The notes under the pieces were generated by a model, which saw nothing but the letters and a program-made list of their open reading frames with translations, had not been told where the DNA came from and did not search any database. Shown here in pieces: positions 43,850 through 52,895 of a DNA stretch of 64,000 nucleotides (position 1 is its first letter; the number at the start of each line of letters is the position of its first letter). The position numbers and the translations under genes are program-made. Origin of the DNA: SMWC01 sp045561055 (GTDB lineage Bacteria > Pseudomonadota > Gammaproteobacteria > Steroidobacterales > Rariloculaceae); NCBI GenBank assembly GCA_045561055.1, contig JBJKYL010000013.1, positions 124,001-188,000 of the forward strand, written 5' to 3'.

Positions 43850-45298
43850 TTAGCCGACGGCCCCTTCGAGACTTACATTCAACAGGTTTTGTGCTTCCAC
43901 GGCGAATTCCATGGGTAGTTCTTTAAAGACCTCGCGGCAAAAACCGTTGACGATCAGGTTGACGGCATCTTCCTCGGACAATCCACGTTGGCGACAATAA
44001 AAGAGCTGGTCTTCGCTAATTTTTGAGGTGCTAGCCTCGTGCTCTATTTGCGCGGTGCGTTCGCGCGCCTCAATATACGGAAAAGTATGCGCGCCAGATT
44101 GGTCGCCGATCAGTAGTGAATCACACTGGGTATAGTTACGAGCCCCACTAGCCGATGGCATTACACGGACGAGTCCCCGATACGAATTTTGAGCGTGGCC
44201 AGCAGATATACCTTTGGAAATTATAGTGCTACGTGAATTGCGGCCAACGTGAATCATTTTAGTCCCAGTGTCAGCTTGTTGATAGTTATTTGCTACTGCA
44301 ACTGAATAGAATTCACCAATAGAGTTTTCTCCACGTAAAACACAACTCGGGTATTTCCAAGTAATCGCAGATCCTGTTTCTACCTGAGTCCAAGATATTT
44401 TTGAGTTTTTACCACGGCAATCGCCGCGTTTTGTGACGAAATTATAGATTCCGCCGATACCATTTTCGTCCCCGGGATACCAATTTTGTACTGTCGAGTA
44501 TTTTATTTCGGCATCATCCAGTGCCACGAGTTCTACTACAGCGGCGTGCAATTGGTTTTCATCTCGCATTGGAGCGGTACAGCCTTCCAGGTAACTAACA
44601 TGGCTACCGGTTTCTGCAATGATGAGCGTTCGTTCGAACTGTCCGGTATTGGCCGCATTAATACGGAAGTATGTGGAGAGTTCCATTGGGCAACGTACGC
44701 CTTTCGGGACATACACGAAGGAGCCGTCAGTAAATACTGCGGAGTTCAATGCAGCGAAAAAATTATCTCGCTGGGGGACGACCGTACCAAGGTATTGCTC
44801 TATAAGCTCTGGATGTTTTGTTACTGCCTCGGAGAAGGAGCAGAAAATTACTCCAGCATCCGCTAGCTTGGTCTGGAATGTCGTCGCGACCGAAACGCTG
44901 TCGAAGACTGCGTCGACAGCGACCCCCGCTAGGCGTGCTCGTTCATGTAAAGGGATGCCCAGCTTGTCATACGTTTCTAGTAGTTTGGGGTCTACCTCAT
45001 CCAAACTCTTCGGCGCGTCATCGGGATTTTTCGGTGCAGCGTAATAGGAGATCGATTGGTAATCGATTGGTTCGTAGTTAACATGGGCCCATTCTGGTTC
45101 GTTCATTGTCAGCCAGTGCCGGTATGCTTTCAGTCGCCATTCGGTAAGAAACGCAGGTTCCTTCTTTTTCTTAGAAATTAGCCGAATCACGTCTTCATTT
45201 AGTCCGGGTGGTACTATATCCTGCTGAATATCGGTCACGAAGCCATGCTGGTATTTCTGTTCGACTAGGTCGGATAAATTATCAGGTGTTGTTGCCAT
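43850..45298 (-). CDS. sufB: SUF assembly protein SufB
   Basis: SufB is the main cluster scaffold of the SufBC2D complex. The 482-residue protein has GVFTDGSFVYVPKGVRCP-like sequence (here SAVFTDGSFVYVPKGV), FYSVAVANNYQQADTGTKM, GRNSRSTIISKG and the C-terminal SKISEDQLFYCRQRG. It is 18 bases after the Rrf2 gene stop and 18 before sufC. Confidence 0.97.
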   Translation of the reverse strand: MATTPDNLSDLVEQKYQHGFVTDIQQDIVPPGLNEDVIRLISKKKKEPAFLTEWRLKAYRHWLTMNEPEWAHVNYEPIDYQSISYYAAPKNPDDAPKSLDEVDPKLLETYDKLGIPLHERARLAGVAVDAVFDSVSVATTFQTKLADAGVIFCSFSEAVTKHPELIEQYLGTVVPQRDNFFAALNSAVFTDGSFVYVPKGVRCPMELSTYFRINAANTGQFERTLIIAETGSHVSYLEGCTAPMRDENQLHAAVVELVALDDAEIKYSTVQNWYPGDENGIGGIYNFVTKRGDCRGKNSKISWTQVETGSAITWKYPSCVLRGENSIGEFYSVAVANNYQQADTGTKMIHVGRNSRSTIISKGISAGHAQNSYRGLVRVMPSASGARNYTQCDSLLIGDQSGAHTFPYIEARERTAQIEHEASTSKISEDQLFYCRQRGLSEEDAVNLIVNGFCREVFKELPMEFAVEAQNLLNVSLEGAVG

Positions 45299-45316
45299 CG
45301 CAGTCCTTTTAAGTCG

Positions 45317-45778
45317 TTAACGTGTAATTAACTGGCTGATGATGTCATTGCGGAATCGCGGTGGTTGTATAGGTGCTTGTCGAGCCTGCAAATCTGCAAG
45401 ACTGACTTCATTAAGCGCGCGACGGATGCTCAGATTGATAGCTTGCCAGGCTGAGCCGACCTGACAGGTGGGTTCTAGGCTGCACTGGCCTTTGGCAGAG
45501 CTGCATTCCGTAATGGCCAAAGGTCCTTCAATCGCATTGATAATTTCGGCAGCTGATATCTCATCGTCTGGTCGTGCTAGAGCGTAGCCGCCGTGCAAGC
45601 CGCGTTCAGATACTACAATTCCAGCACGTACTAGCGCTTTCAGGAGTTTGCTGACAGTTGCTTGTGGGAGGTGAGTAGCTTTAGCGACCTGTCCAGCATT
45701 CGTAAGGCCCTTGGTGTAGACAGGAAGCTGGGCTAACACCAGGGTACCATAATCCGTTAATTTGCTTATACGTAGCAT
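45317..45778 (-). CDS. Rrf2-family iron-sulfur regulator of the SUF operon
   Basis: The 153-residue protein has the Rrf2 winged helix with LTDYGTLVLAQL and LPQATVSKLLKALVRAGIV. Three cysteines, at residues 92, 99 and 105, match the cluster-binding triad of IscR (92, 98, 104). It would sense iron-sulfur status and control sufB onward, which starts 18 bases after its stop. It resembles the SufR/IscR-type 'SUF system Fe-S assembly regulator'. An IscR type 1-like site lies 27 bases upstream, so it probably represses its own operon. Confidence 0.93.
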   Translation of the reverse strand: MLRISKLTDYGTLVLAQLPVYTKGLTNAGQVAKATHLPQATVSKLLKALVRAGIVVSERGLHGGYALARPDDEISAAEIINAIEGPLAITECSSAKGQCSLEPTCQVGSAWQAINLSIRRALNEVSLADLQARQAPIQPPRFRNDIISQLITR

Positions 45779-45804
45779 TACTAGACTTGTCGCTAATAAA
45801 ACGG

Positions 45805-45817
45805 GACTATTTTAGTA
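45805..45817. promoter_or_regulatory. IscR type 1-like operator
   Basis: GACTATTTTAGTA matches the E. coli IscR type 1 core GACTRWWWYAGTC at 12 of 13 positions, failing only at the last base. It is 27 bases before the Rrf2 start codon. The outer parts of the 25-base consensus match only partly. Confidence 0.6.
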
Positions 45818-45943
45818 CTCTTTTCTATTCCGAGGCAAAGTGTTTGGGCTTTTTCGTTTTGTTTGTGGGGCTAGGGGTACACCGACGGTAGCCTGACTCG
45901 GGCTTTGTATTCCATTCGGAGTATCGTGTCTTTAGTGCCGTTG

Positions 45944-47371
45944 CTAGTCCGGAGCCATAAACTCTTGAACCTGAGAAAGCCGGGCTTTAATACGGGCGTG
46001 ATCTACGTGGTTTACGTTTGGTGATTCAAGTGCCATCATGAGCTGATTCACAGCCAGAGGACCGCTACCAATCATTAGGTAGTACTCGGCCATATAAAAA
46101 TGCGCATTACCGATATCGCCTTCGGCATTAGCAGCCCGTGCGATTAGTCGGATTTGTTCGGGGGTTGGGGTTACGTTATTGAGTAGATCGAGCAAAATTT
46201 CGTGAGCTATAGCGGGTTCGCTTGCAAGAATCAATGTTTCGGCGTAGCTGATCGTGAGCGGGATGTTACGTGGGAAGAGGGCGATTGCTTCTGAGTAGAC
46301 GTCGAGAGCTCTATCGATCTGACCGTTTTTAACAAGCGTTTCACCGTGGCCGATCCTGAAAGGAATAATACCGGGCGATGTTTCTACGAGTTCTCTAAAT
46401 ATGCGCTCCGCCTCATCATCTCTACCAAGCCGAGACAGACTCAACGCTAGTCCGTAACGATCAGCTAATTCTGTGCTGTTATTTGCTATGCGCGTTTGGA
46501 AGATCGTGTGGGCTGATTCTGACGTCGGTGCTTGCAGTGCTCGGAGACGGGCTTTGACGATACTATAGCTAGGGCTGTTTTCGACCTGTACTCTCGGGAG
46601 CTGCCGCGCGCGATTACGTGCATCGGCGATTCGCTCCGTAGTCACGGGGTGAGTTTGCAGAATCGCGGGAACGGTTAAGCGAGAACCTCCGTAGCGCCGC
46701 GACAGTTTTTCGAAGAAGCCGGCCATTCCCGTTGGGTCAAATCCAGCAGTGGACAGAGTCTCCATTCCGATACGGTCGGCTTCATGTTCGTTAGCACGCG
46801 TAAAATTAATTTGGCGTTGAATGGTTGCGGCTTGGGCTGCAGTAAGTAGTCCAGTTGTAGCCTCGCCGCCGGCGTCGGTTGCTACACCCAGTAATACAGC
46901 AGCGAGCATAGCGGCCATATTTAGAACACTATTACGTTGATTGTCGTACATGGAGCGCGCGATATGGCGTTGTGTGACGTGTGCTACCTCATGTGCCAGG
47001 ACCCCCGCTAGTTCGCTTTCGGTCTCGCTAGCTAGCAGCAAACCAACGTTTACACCGATATAGCCACCTGGCAGCGCGAAGGCATTAATTGCTGGGTCGT
47101 CTACGATAAAAAATTCGAAGCTTTGCTGACCTTCATTTACATGCCCGGCAAGTCGAGCCCCAATTGCCTGGATATATTCTGTTGAAAGCGGATCCTCCAT
47201 GATAGCGCCGGCATTTCTAATCTGTGCGACAACGCTTCGTCCAAGCTGAGCTTCCTGACTTCTCGTGATGACCGAGTCTGCCGTGCTACCGAAATCGGGT
47301 AAATTACTTCCCTGTGCAGCAGCGCCTGCGCACGAAAGTATAAGGATCACGATGGTAAAAGACTTCAGCAC
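45944..47371 (-). CDS. bepA: Periplasmic M48 metalloprotease with TPR repeats, BepA-like
   Basis: A periplasmic protease/chaperone that promotes LptD assembly and outer-membrane quality control in E. coli. The 475-residue protein has a signal peptide (cleavage near AAAQG), the zinc motif HEVAH at 127-131, the third ligand in ANEHEADRIG (about 194-199) and a C-terminal TPR region from about 290. The neighbourhood bepA-gcvR-dapA resembles E. coli, without perM and bcp between them. Confidence 0.92.
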   Translation of the reverse strand: MLKSFTIVILILSCAGAAAQGSNLPDFGSTADSVITRSQEAQLGRSVVAQIRNAGAIMEDPLSTEYIQAIGARLAGHVNEGQQSFEFFIVDDPAINAFALPGGYIGVNVGLLLASETESELAGVLAHEVAHVTQRHIARSMYDNQRNSVLNMAAMLAAVLLGVATDAGGEATTGLLTAAQAATIQRQINFTRANEHEADRIGMETLSTAGFDPTGMAGFFEKLSRRYGGSRLTVPAILQTHPVTTERIADARNRARQLPRVQVENSPSYSIVKARLRALQAPTSESAHTIFQTRIANNSTELADRYGLALSLSRLGRDDEAERIFRELVETSPGIIPFRIGHGETLVKNGQIDRALDVYSEAIALFPRNIPLTISYAETLILASEPAIAHEILLDLLNNVTPTPEQIRLIARAANAEGDIGNAHFYMAEYYLMIGSGPLAVNQLMMALESPNVNHVDHARIKARLSQVQEFMAPD

Positions 47372-47436
47372 GTGGGGAATGGTCCTTTTAGAAACAGTTT
47401 GATTTGTCGATATTTTACTTAATACGTATGATTTTA

Positions 47437-47685
47437 TTATGAATTCTTCACCGTCTCCATAATCTCGTCAAGATTGATCTGATTACTAAATTCCATAAAC
47501 TTTTCGCGTAGGTTTGAGATATGAAGAACCGCGGGAATGTTAACGAGCATCGTGAATTCGGACTCCAGACTCAACATATGGTTTTCTTTGATGCTATTGC
47601 TACAGTCAAGGATAGCGCGTGTTAGGCTGTGCCCGATGCTTTCTCGATCGCCTCCAATCGCGGAAATAACCATGGGTTGTTGCAT
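47437..47685 (-). CDS. GcvR-like protein with a single ACT domain
   Basis: The 82-residue product has an ACT-domain pattern: VISAIGGDRESIGHSLTRAIL, then a second-strand segment LSLESEFTMLVNI. E. coli GcvR, the glycine cleavage repressor subunit, is about 190 residues with two ACT domains. Only the first is present here, and the 65 bases before bepA hold no remnant of the second. The usual DRPGI is DRESI and the conserved cysteine-rich strand is changed, so glycine binding may be altered. The start is the ATG at 47685, with a TTG one codon upstream. It is divergent from dapA. Confidence 0.7.
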   Translation of the reverse strand: MQQPMVISAIGGDRESIGHSLTRAILDCSNSIKENHMLSLESEFTMLVNIPAVLHISNLREKFMEFSNQINLDEIMETVKNS

Positions 47686-47850
47686 CAAACGAGCATCCTA
47701 GTTGGGGTCCTCAGAGGGCAGTGTACCGCTATATAGTAGTTCTGCAACGAGGCCGGATGGCTATAGTTAGCTTGCGATCGCACAAGTTAGGTTGCGCGTG
47801 TCTCGGGGGGCCAGTACCATCGCGACCTTCAGGATTGGTGGTAAGAGTAG

Positions 47851-48732
47851 ATGTTCACGGGTAGTACAGTTGCATTGGTTACTCCTATGGATGCCGATGG
47901 TCAAATCAACCACGGCGATTTGGAAAAGCTAGTTGAGTTCCATATCGCTTCAGGCACTGAAGCATTAGTGATTGCTGGAACTACCGGTGAGTCTGCAACC
48001 CTTACCCATGATGAGCATATCGAGTTGATCGAGTGTTCCTGCGAACTAGTGGACGGACGCATACCTGTCATTGCTGGGACTGGTTCGAATTCGACAGTGC
48101 AGACGAAGGCGCTTTCGAAAGCGGTTGATAAATTGCCCGTCGATGGGTTTCTTGTGGTCACGCCTTACTATAATAAACCGACACAGGAGGGGTTGTTTCA
48201 GCATTTTTCCCTTATAGCGGATTCTGTTCAGCGTCCCGTAATTCTATACAATGTGCCAGGCCGGACGGGGGTTGATCTAACGAGTAATACGGCGAAGAAG
48301 CTTGCTTTCCACGGTAATATTTCTGGAATAAAGGAAGCGAGTGGCGAAGTAGATCGTGTAGAGATACTAAGAGATTGTTGCGGACCGGATTTTGTGCTCT
48401 TGAGTGGCGATGATGCTACCTCAGCGGAGTTTATGCTACTTGGTGGAGATGGTTGTATTTCCGTGACAGCGAATGTTGCGCCATCACAGATGCGGGCTCT
48501 CTGCGATGCTGCTCGTTCTGGTGACAACAGGAGAGCAAAGGTAGTTGATGCATCCTTGCGGGGGCTGCATGAAAGCCTATTTTTCGAGAGTAACCCGATT
48601 CCGGTTAAGTGGGCTTTGGCACAGCTCGGTTATGCCGGTTCCGGTATTCGTTTGCCGTTGACCGGACTCGCAGTAGAACATCATGAAGGTGTATTGGCGG
48701 CTATACATGCTGCCGGTATCAAGGTGCCCTAG
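47851..48732 (+). CDS. dapA: 4-hydroxy-tetrahydrodipicolinate synthase
   Basis: DapA condenses pyruvate with aspartate semialdehyde in lysine and diaminopimelate synthesis. The 293-residue TIM barrel has GTTGESATLTHDEH, VTPYYNKPTQEGLFQHF, the YNVPGRTGVDL motif and the Schiff-base lysine in ISGIKEASGEVDR. Length is typical. The stop overlaps the start of a small lipoprotein gene by one base. Confidence 0.97.
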   Translation: MFTGSTVALVTPMDADGQINHGDLEKLVEFHIASGTEALVIAGTTGESATLTHDEHIELIECSCELVDGRIPVIAGTGSNSTVQTKALSKAVDKLPVDGFLVVTPYYNKPTQEGLFQHFSLIADSVQRPVILYNVPGRTGVDLTSNTAKKLAFHGNISGIKEASGEVDRVEILRDCCGPDFVLLSGDDATSAEFMLLGGDGCISVTANVAPSQMRALCDAARSGDNRRAKVVDASLRGLHESLFFESNPIPVKWALAQLGYAGSGIRLPLTGLAVEHHEGVLAAIHAAGIKVP

Positions 48733-49007
48733 TGGTAGTGAAAAGACGGGCTCTGATCGGTATTTTTGCAATCTGGAGTCTCGGGGGCTGTGCGGGTCGC
48801 TTCGCATTGCGTTGTGAAGATACGGAGCGATATACGGGAAGCGGGCAGATTCCCCCAGTTCGGATTCCAGACGATCTCAGTCCACCGGACCAATCGGAGT
48901 CTTTGCAGATTCCGGCCCCGGTCGAGGGCGAGGTAGATCAGTTGGAATCGCGTGGCTCATGCCTAGAGTCGCCGCCTGACTATTTCGGGGCCGGTACCCC
49001 AGGTTAG
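48732..49007 (+). CDS. Small lipoprotein downstream of dapA
   Basis: A 91-residue protein with a signal peptide and lipobox SLGGC (Cys20). The rest is Pro- and Asp-rich and contains IPPVRIPDDLSPPDQSESLQIP-like sequence (two Ile-Pro segments). It starts at GTG overlapping the dapA stop. In E. coli the gene in this position encodes BamC, a 344-residue Bam-complex lipoprotein whose N-terminal tail is also unstructured. This product would correspond only to such an N-terminal tail. A role in the Bam complex is inferred from position only. Confidence 0.65.
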   Translation: MVVKRRALIGIFAIWSLGGCAGRFALRCEDTERYTGSGQIPPVRIPDDLSPPDQSESLQIPAPVEGEVDQLESRGSCLESPPDYFGAGTPG

Positions 49008-49009
49008 TG

Positions 49010-50518
49010 CTAGGTACTGAAGTGATGTAAGTGTAGCGGTTTTCGATGCTCAAGTATTATCGTGCCGAGCACGGCGATCGCTGCATTGATAATCAATCCG
49101 TACAGACCTGGATGAAAACCCCATATCTTGCCGGTAATGACGAAGTCGAATGGTCCGAAGGCGAGACCCAGCGCAATCGACAGTCCCGCGATTAATCCCC
49201 ACAAAGTTGGCTCAGATCGGAGTCGGGGCCAGTGGATACCGATCATAAAGGCGGGTGCGAGTTGTACGAGAATATCGAATTTCCGGTCAATTAATGTAAC
49301 CAGTGATGCCTGGTCCTTTAAAAGGATAGCAAGTATTGTAAGGATGCACACAACTATCCACGAACAACGTTTGCCGATTGCGGTAAGGTCTGCTTCTCTC
49401 GCTTTCGGTTGCAGGAAGGTTCCATAAATGTCTTTCGTGAACATAGATGATATCGAGAGCATTGCGGAGTCCGCCGTGGACATTAGAGCTGCGAGAATGG
49501 CACTAAAAATCAAAACGACGAATGCATAACCGAGAGTAGAGCCTTCCTGAATGATTCGTAGCAGTCTTGCCAGCACCTGATCTGTTGCTGCCCCTTCTAG
49601 TCCAGGTACGTAGGCCAGTCCATAGATACCTGTTATAACGGCTATCAGCGCTGTTCCGAATGGTAGAAATGTCATGATAGCAAGGCTTTGGTTCAGAGTT
49701 TTGCGAGATTTTGCAGCATAGATCCGCTGGATTGCCTGTGGATACAACGAAGCTCCTATTCCGATAAGAAAGATATAACTCAACCACTCCCGTAGCATAA
49801 GGGTGCTCGGTTTTGTAATCTTATTTGAGTCTATTGAGGTAATAACCGTCTGTGTTGCAGCGGACAGCGAACCGAACTGTTCTCGTAGGAGCAGTAGTAG
49901 GATGAAGAACCCTAGTATGAGGACGCCACCCTGAATGACGTCGGTCCAGGCGATAGCCCTGACACCGCCAAGGGTGCCGTATACGAGCATGATAAAAGCT
50001 AGTCCGACTACACCGTAGTTGTATGCTAGATCACCTTGTAGGCTAGCTAGACCTTGTAGTGCTCGTCCCATCGTCATGAGTTGTGCGAGTAGGTAGTTGT
50101 TTAGTGCTACGATCATCACGATAGAACCGATAAGCGTGATTGCCGGCGAGTTGAAGCGATCTTTGAAGTAGTCTGCTGGCGTCACATACCCTCGTAGACG
50201 CGACAGGGTATACAGCTTAGGTGCATAGGTTAGATAGAAAACAATAATCGCGAGCATGTAGTGAACAGCGACTAACCAACTAAAACCGATTCGATAGGTC
50301 GCTCCCGCAACTCCGAAAACACTATTTCCGCTATATTGCGTTGCGTAAAGCGTTAAAAATAGAACTACGAATCCAAATCCACGGTCTGCAAGATAAAAGT
50401 CTTGTAATGTGTCTTCCTTACGTGCATTGAAACTTAGCCAGCCGAGTAGTAGCAAGGAACATAGGTAACAGGAAATAAAAATCCAGGCGCCGAGTCCGAA
50501 AGGGAGTAGGTTCGTCAT
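49010..50518 (-). CDS. Sodium:solute symporter (SSS family)
   Basis: A 502-residue inner-membrane transporter with about 13 hydrophobic segments. Characteristic are FYLADRGFG near residue 42, YSGNSVFGVAGATYRIGFSW and the LAALMSTADSAMLSISSMFTKDIY block that holds the sodium-site serines. Relatives carry pantothenate, proline, acetate and other solutes; I cannot name the substrate. It is six bases after the small membrane protein gene and convergent with the dapA unit. Confidence 0.92.
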   Translation of the reverse strand: MTNLLPFGLGAWIFISCYLCSLLLLGWLSFNARKEDTLQDFYLADRGFGFVVLFLTLYATQYSGNSVFGVAGATYRIGFSWLVAVHYMLAIIVFYLTYAPKLYTLSRLRGYVTPADYFKDRFNSPAITLIGSIVMIVALNNYLLAQLMTMGRALQGLASLQGDLAYNYGVVGLAFIMLVYGTLGGVRAIAWTDVIQGGVLILGFFILLLLLREQFGSLSAATQTVITSIDSNKITKPSTLMLREWLSYIFLIGIGASLYPQAIQRIYAAKSRKTLNQSLAIMTFLPFGTALIAVITGIYGLAYVPGLEGAATDQVLARLLRIIQEGSTLGYAFVVLIFSAILAALMSTADSAMLSISSMFTKDIYGTFLQPKAREADLTAIGKRCSWIVVCILTILAILLKDQASLVTLIDRKFDILVQLAPAFMIGIHWPRLRSEPTLWGLIAGLSIALGLAFGPFDFVITGKIWGFHPGLYGLIINAAIAVLGTIILEHRKPLHLHHFST

Positions 50519-50524
50519 GAGGGG

Positions 50525-50725
50525 CTAATCGTTATTAATACTGCGCAGATAGATATAAGCTGTAAGAATCGAGGTTGCCAGGACGACGCCTAGCGATGCT
50601 AGTGCCCACAATGGAAATCCGAATGCATGGCGCGTGTCGCCGGCAGGCCAGTACCAGGGAATCATCATCGTCAAAAGGACTAGATAGACTAGAACTAGCC
50701 AAAGGCGCGGATGTTTATTCTTCAT
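50525..50725 (-). CDS. Small membrane protein paired with the SSS symporter
   Basis: The 66-residue protein has two hydrophobic helices separated by a loop with WYWPAGDTRHAFGFPLWAL. Short two-helix proteins of the DUF3311 and YhdT (DUF997) kinds commonly precede SSS symporters, as yhdT precedes panF in E. coli. Which of the two families applies is unclear. A possible accessory subunit. Confidence 0.75.
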   Translation of the reverse strand: MKNKHPRLWLVLVYLVLLTMMIPWYWPAGDTRHAFGFPLWALASLGVVLATSILTAYIYLRSINND

Positions 50726-50942
50726 ATGGGTATGCCCAATAATAAAATATCGTTCATGGAGAAGGATTCTCTTGCTTTGATTTACCTAAATTTCGTATCA
50801 CTACAAGGTCGACTACTACAATTTTTACTATAAGGTGTCATTCTGAGTAGTATTGTTTAACGAGACAAGAGAATGCTCAATGACTATATCTTTTTAGTTT
50901 CTAGTGCGATGCTGTATTTACGCTACGCGAAAGGAGAAAGCG
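50726..50942. other. AT-rich divergent gap before the NHL-repeat operon
   Basis: About 215 bases with no gene seen. It should contain the promoters of the symporter pair and the NHL operon; no convincing box pair was found. AAAGGAG (50931-50937) is the ribosome binding site of the next gene. Confidence 0.4.
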
Positions 50943-52091
50943 ATGATCTATAAGGTTCTGAGCAAAATAGCTATTGTCACTGCTACCTTGCTTGCCGGAC
51001 TAGGCTGCCAACAGACATCTGAGCCCGGATTGACCTCGTCTACCGATGCATCGTCAATCACTCAGATACCAACATTCCGAGTAGATGTAGATTGGCCTCA
51101 AGTACCTTCGCAGTGGAAACTTGGTCATGTATCGAGCATTGCGATAGATGCCGATGACAATGCATGGATTCTTCACCGTACACATCTTCTCACGGGAACT
51201 GACGCGGCTTTAGCCGCGCCGGCTGTGCTTGGGTTCGATCCAGACGGCCAGTTCATTGATGCTTGGGGAGGTGAGACAGACAATTACGATTGGCCACAAC
51301 GAAACCACGGAATCCATATCGACTATCAGGGTCATGTATGGTTAGGTGGTAATAACTGCCCTGCACGAAATGAGCCCGGATTAGAGCCGATTAATGATGA
51401 TCAGCTCTTAAAATTTACACTCGGTGGTGAGTTCGTTATGCAGATAGGCGAAAGTAATGCGAGCGGAGGTAATTCTGATACGCAGAATTTGCATGGGCCA
51501 GCGGACTCATTCGTACACCCACCCACTAATGAAATATTTGTCGCAGACGGTTATGGGAACCATCGGGTTATCGTTTTTGATGCTGAGACCGGTCATTTCA
51601 AACGTATGTGGGGTGCTTTTGGTAATGTACCGGTAGACAAGGATGATTGCCCAAACCTTGCCTTTGATTCAGTGGCTCCGGGACCTGGACCTGACCAGTT
51701 CGTTGTTGTACACGCTCTTCGCGTTTCGAATGACGGCTTAGTATATGTTGCAGATCGTGAAAATAGGCGATTGCAAATATTCACGATAGAAGGTCAATAC
51801 GTCGATCAGATCATACGTCCAGAAGAACAGTTTGCGCGTAACGTAGCCCTTTCCCCAGACTCGGACCAGCAATTCCTCTACATTGGAGGCGGTGATGGGA
51901 TAATGGTGTACTCACGGGAGACTTTGGAATATCTAACTACAATCTCTGGTGACGGCGTGATTGGCTATGGTCACCAAATCGAGACCGATTCACGGGGAAA
52001 TATATATATTGCTCAGAACGCCCGTGGTTTTCAGCGACTGTTGTTTACGGGAATGGTATCGAGGGATAGTGGAGGAGTAGGCAGGCAATGA
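50943..52091 (+). CDS. NHL-repeat beta-propeller lipoprotein
   Basis: A 382-residue protein with a signal peptide and likely lipobox AGLGC (Cys22). The rest contains NHL-type repeats, seen as VSSIAIDADDNAWIL, FVADGYGNHRVIVFDAETG, VYVADRENRRLQIFTIEGQ and a last IETDSRGNIYIAQN, consistent with a six-bladed propeller. Such proteins resemble the peptidyl-glycine alpha-amidating lyase fold but may only bind ligands. The start has AAAGGAG upstream. Its stop overlaps the next start (ATGA), so it is coupled to the two DUF6152-related genes. Confidence 0.85.
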   Translation: MIYKVLSKIAIVTATLLAGLGCQQTSEPGLTSSTDASSITQIPTFRVDVDWPQVPSQWKLGHVSSIAIDADDNAWILHRTHLLTGTDAALAAPAVLGFDPDGQFIDAWGGETDNYDWPQRNHGIHIDYQGHVWLGGNNCPARNEPGLEPINDDQLLKFTLGGEFVMQIGESNASGGNSDTQNLHGPADSFVHPPTNEIFVADGYGNHRVIVFDAETGHFKRMWGAFGNVPVDKDDCPNLAFDSVAPGPGPDQFVVVHALRVSNDGLVYVADRENRRLQIFTIEGQYVDQIIRPEEQFARNVALSPDSDQQFLYIGGGDGIMVYSRETLEYLTTISGDGVIGYGHQIETDSRGNIYIAQNARGFQRLLFTGMVSRDSGGVGRQ

Positions 52092-52882
52092 TGATGAAAG
52101 ATAGAACTGTCGTTATTCTGGCTTGGATATTACTTAACACTGCTTCTGCGGTTGCGCAGAACAGCTCGAACCCAGTCCTAGCTGGAGTATGGAGCTCAAC
52201 GGTTACGTCTTTCAATCATTCGGCTTGGGATATCTTTGATTTGTTCGGTTGCAACTGCACACCTGAAACTTACGACTATTTACGAGGCCTTCTACAGGAT
52301 CCAGCCAATGACCATCTATCGGCGGCAGAATTGCAAGATATGGTGGTTACGTTTAACCGGCAAGCGATCAATGATCTTCTTACAGATGAGGGTCGTCGCT
52401 ACGAGGACGTTTACGATCACGCAGATGACCCTTCTATTTTGTGCGAGCCGTTCGGTGTATTTCGAACGATCTTGCATAACGACCCGATACATATAGAGCA
52501 AACGATTGATCGGATAGTTATTACTACGGAAGACTTAGCGTCTGATCGCACTATTTATATGAATACGCGTGAGCATCCGGAAGCCCCCCCGACTAGTCTC
52601 GGTCATTCTATCGGTTGGTATGAAGATTCAACATTAGTTATCGAGACCGTTGGTGTGAGCGCAAACATTGCCGACGATAATCTAGGCATTCACAATAGTA
52701 GCCAGGGCACTAGTATCGAGAGATACACTTTATCTCCCGATGGCCGAAAGTTACACCTCTTATTTACACTAACCGATCCGGTTCGTTACAGCGCACCGCT
52801 TACATTGGAACGTATGAGAATCTTCACGCCCGAGGTATCAATAGAGAATGCTCCCTGTGAATCTATCTCCGGCCAATTCTAG
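52088..52882 (+). CDS. Secreted protein equal to the C-terminal domain of the DUF6152 proteins
   Basis: Function unknown. The 264-residue protein has a signal peptide (cleavage near AVAQN) but no His-His start. From about residue 110 it aligns with the second domain of the two-domain proteins in this window: ILCEPFGVFRTIL, RTIYMNTREHPEAPPTSLGHSIGWYEDSTLVIET, ERYTLSPDGRKLHLLFTLTDP and a last cysteine in NAPCESI. The first 90 residues are different and contain a CNCT pair. The N-terminal DUF6152 domain is encoded by the next gene instead. It overlaps the NHL gene by four bases. Confidence 0.8.
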   Translation: MMMKDRTVVILAWILLNTASAVAQNSSNPVLAGVWSSTVTSFNHSAWDIFDLFGCNCTPETYDYLRGLLQDPANDHLSAAELQDMVVTFNRQAINDLLTDEGRRYEDVYDHADDPSILCEPFGVFRTILHNDPIHIEQTIDRIVITTEDLASDRTIYMNTREHPEAPPTSLGHSIGWYEDSTLVIETVGVSANIADDNLGIHNSSQGTSIERYTLSPDGRKLHLLFTLTDPVRYSAPLTLERMRIFTPEVSIENAPCESISGQF

Positions 52883-52895
52883 AGAGAGTCTAGTT

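Noticed and set aside
52848..52895. Longer start for the single-domain DUF6152 protein
   Set aside because: The extra residues overlap the previous gene and push the signal peptide inward; the ATG at 52896 restores a normal signal peptide.
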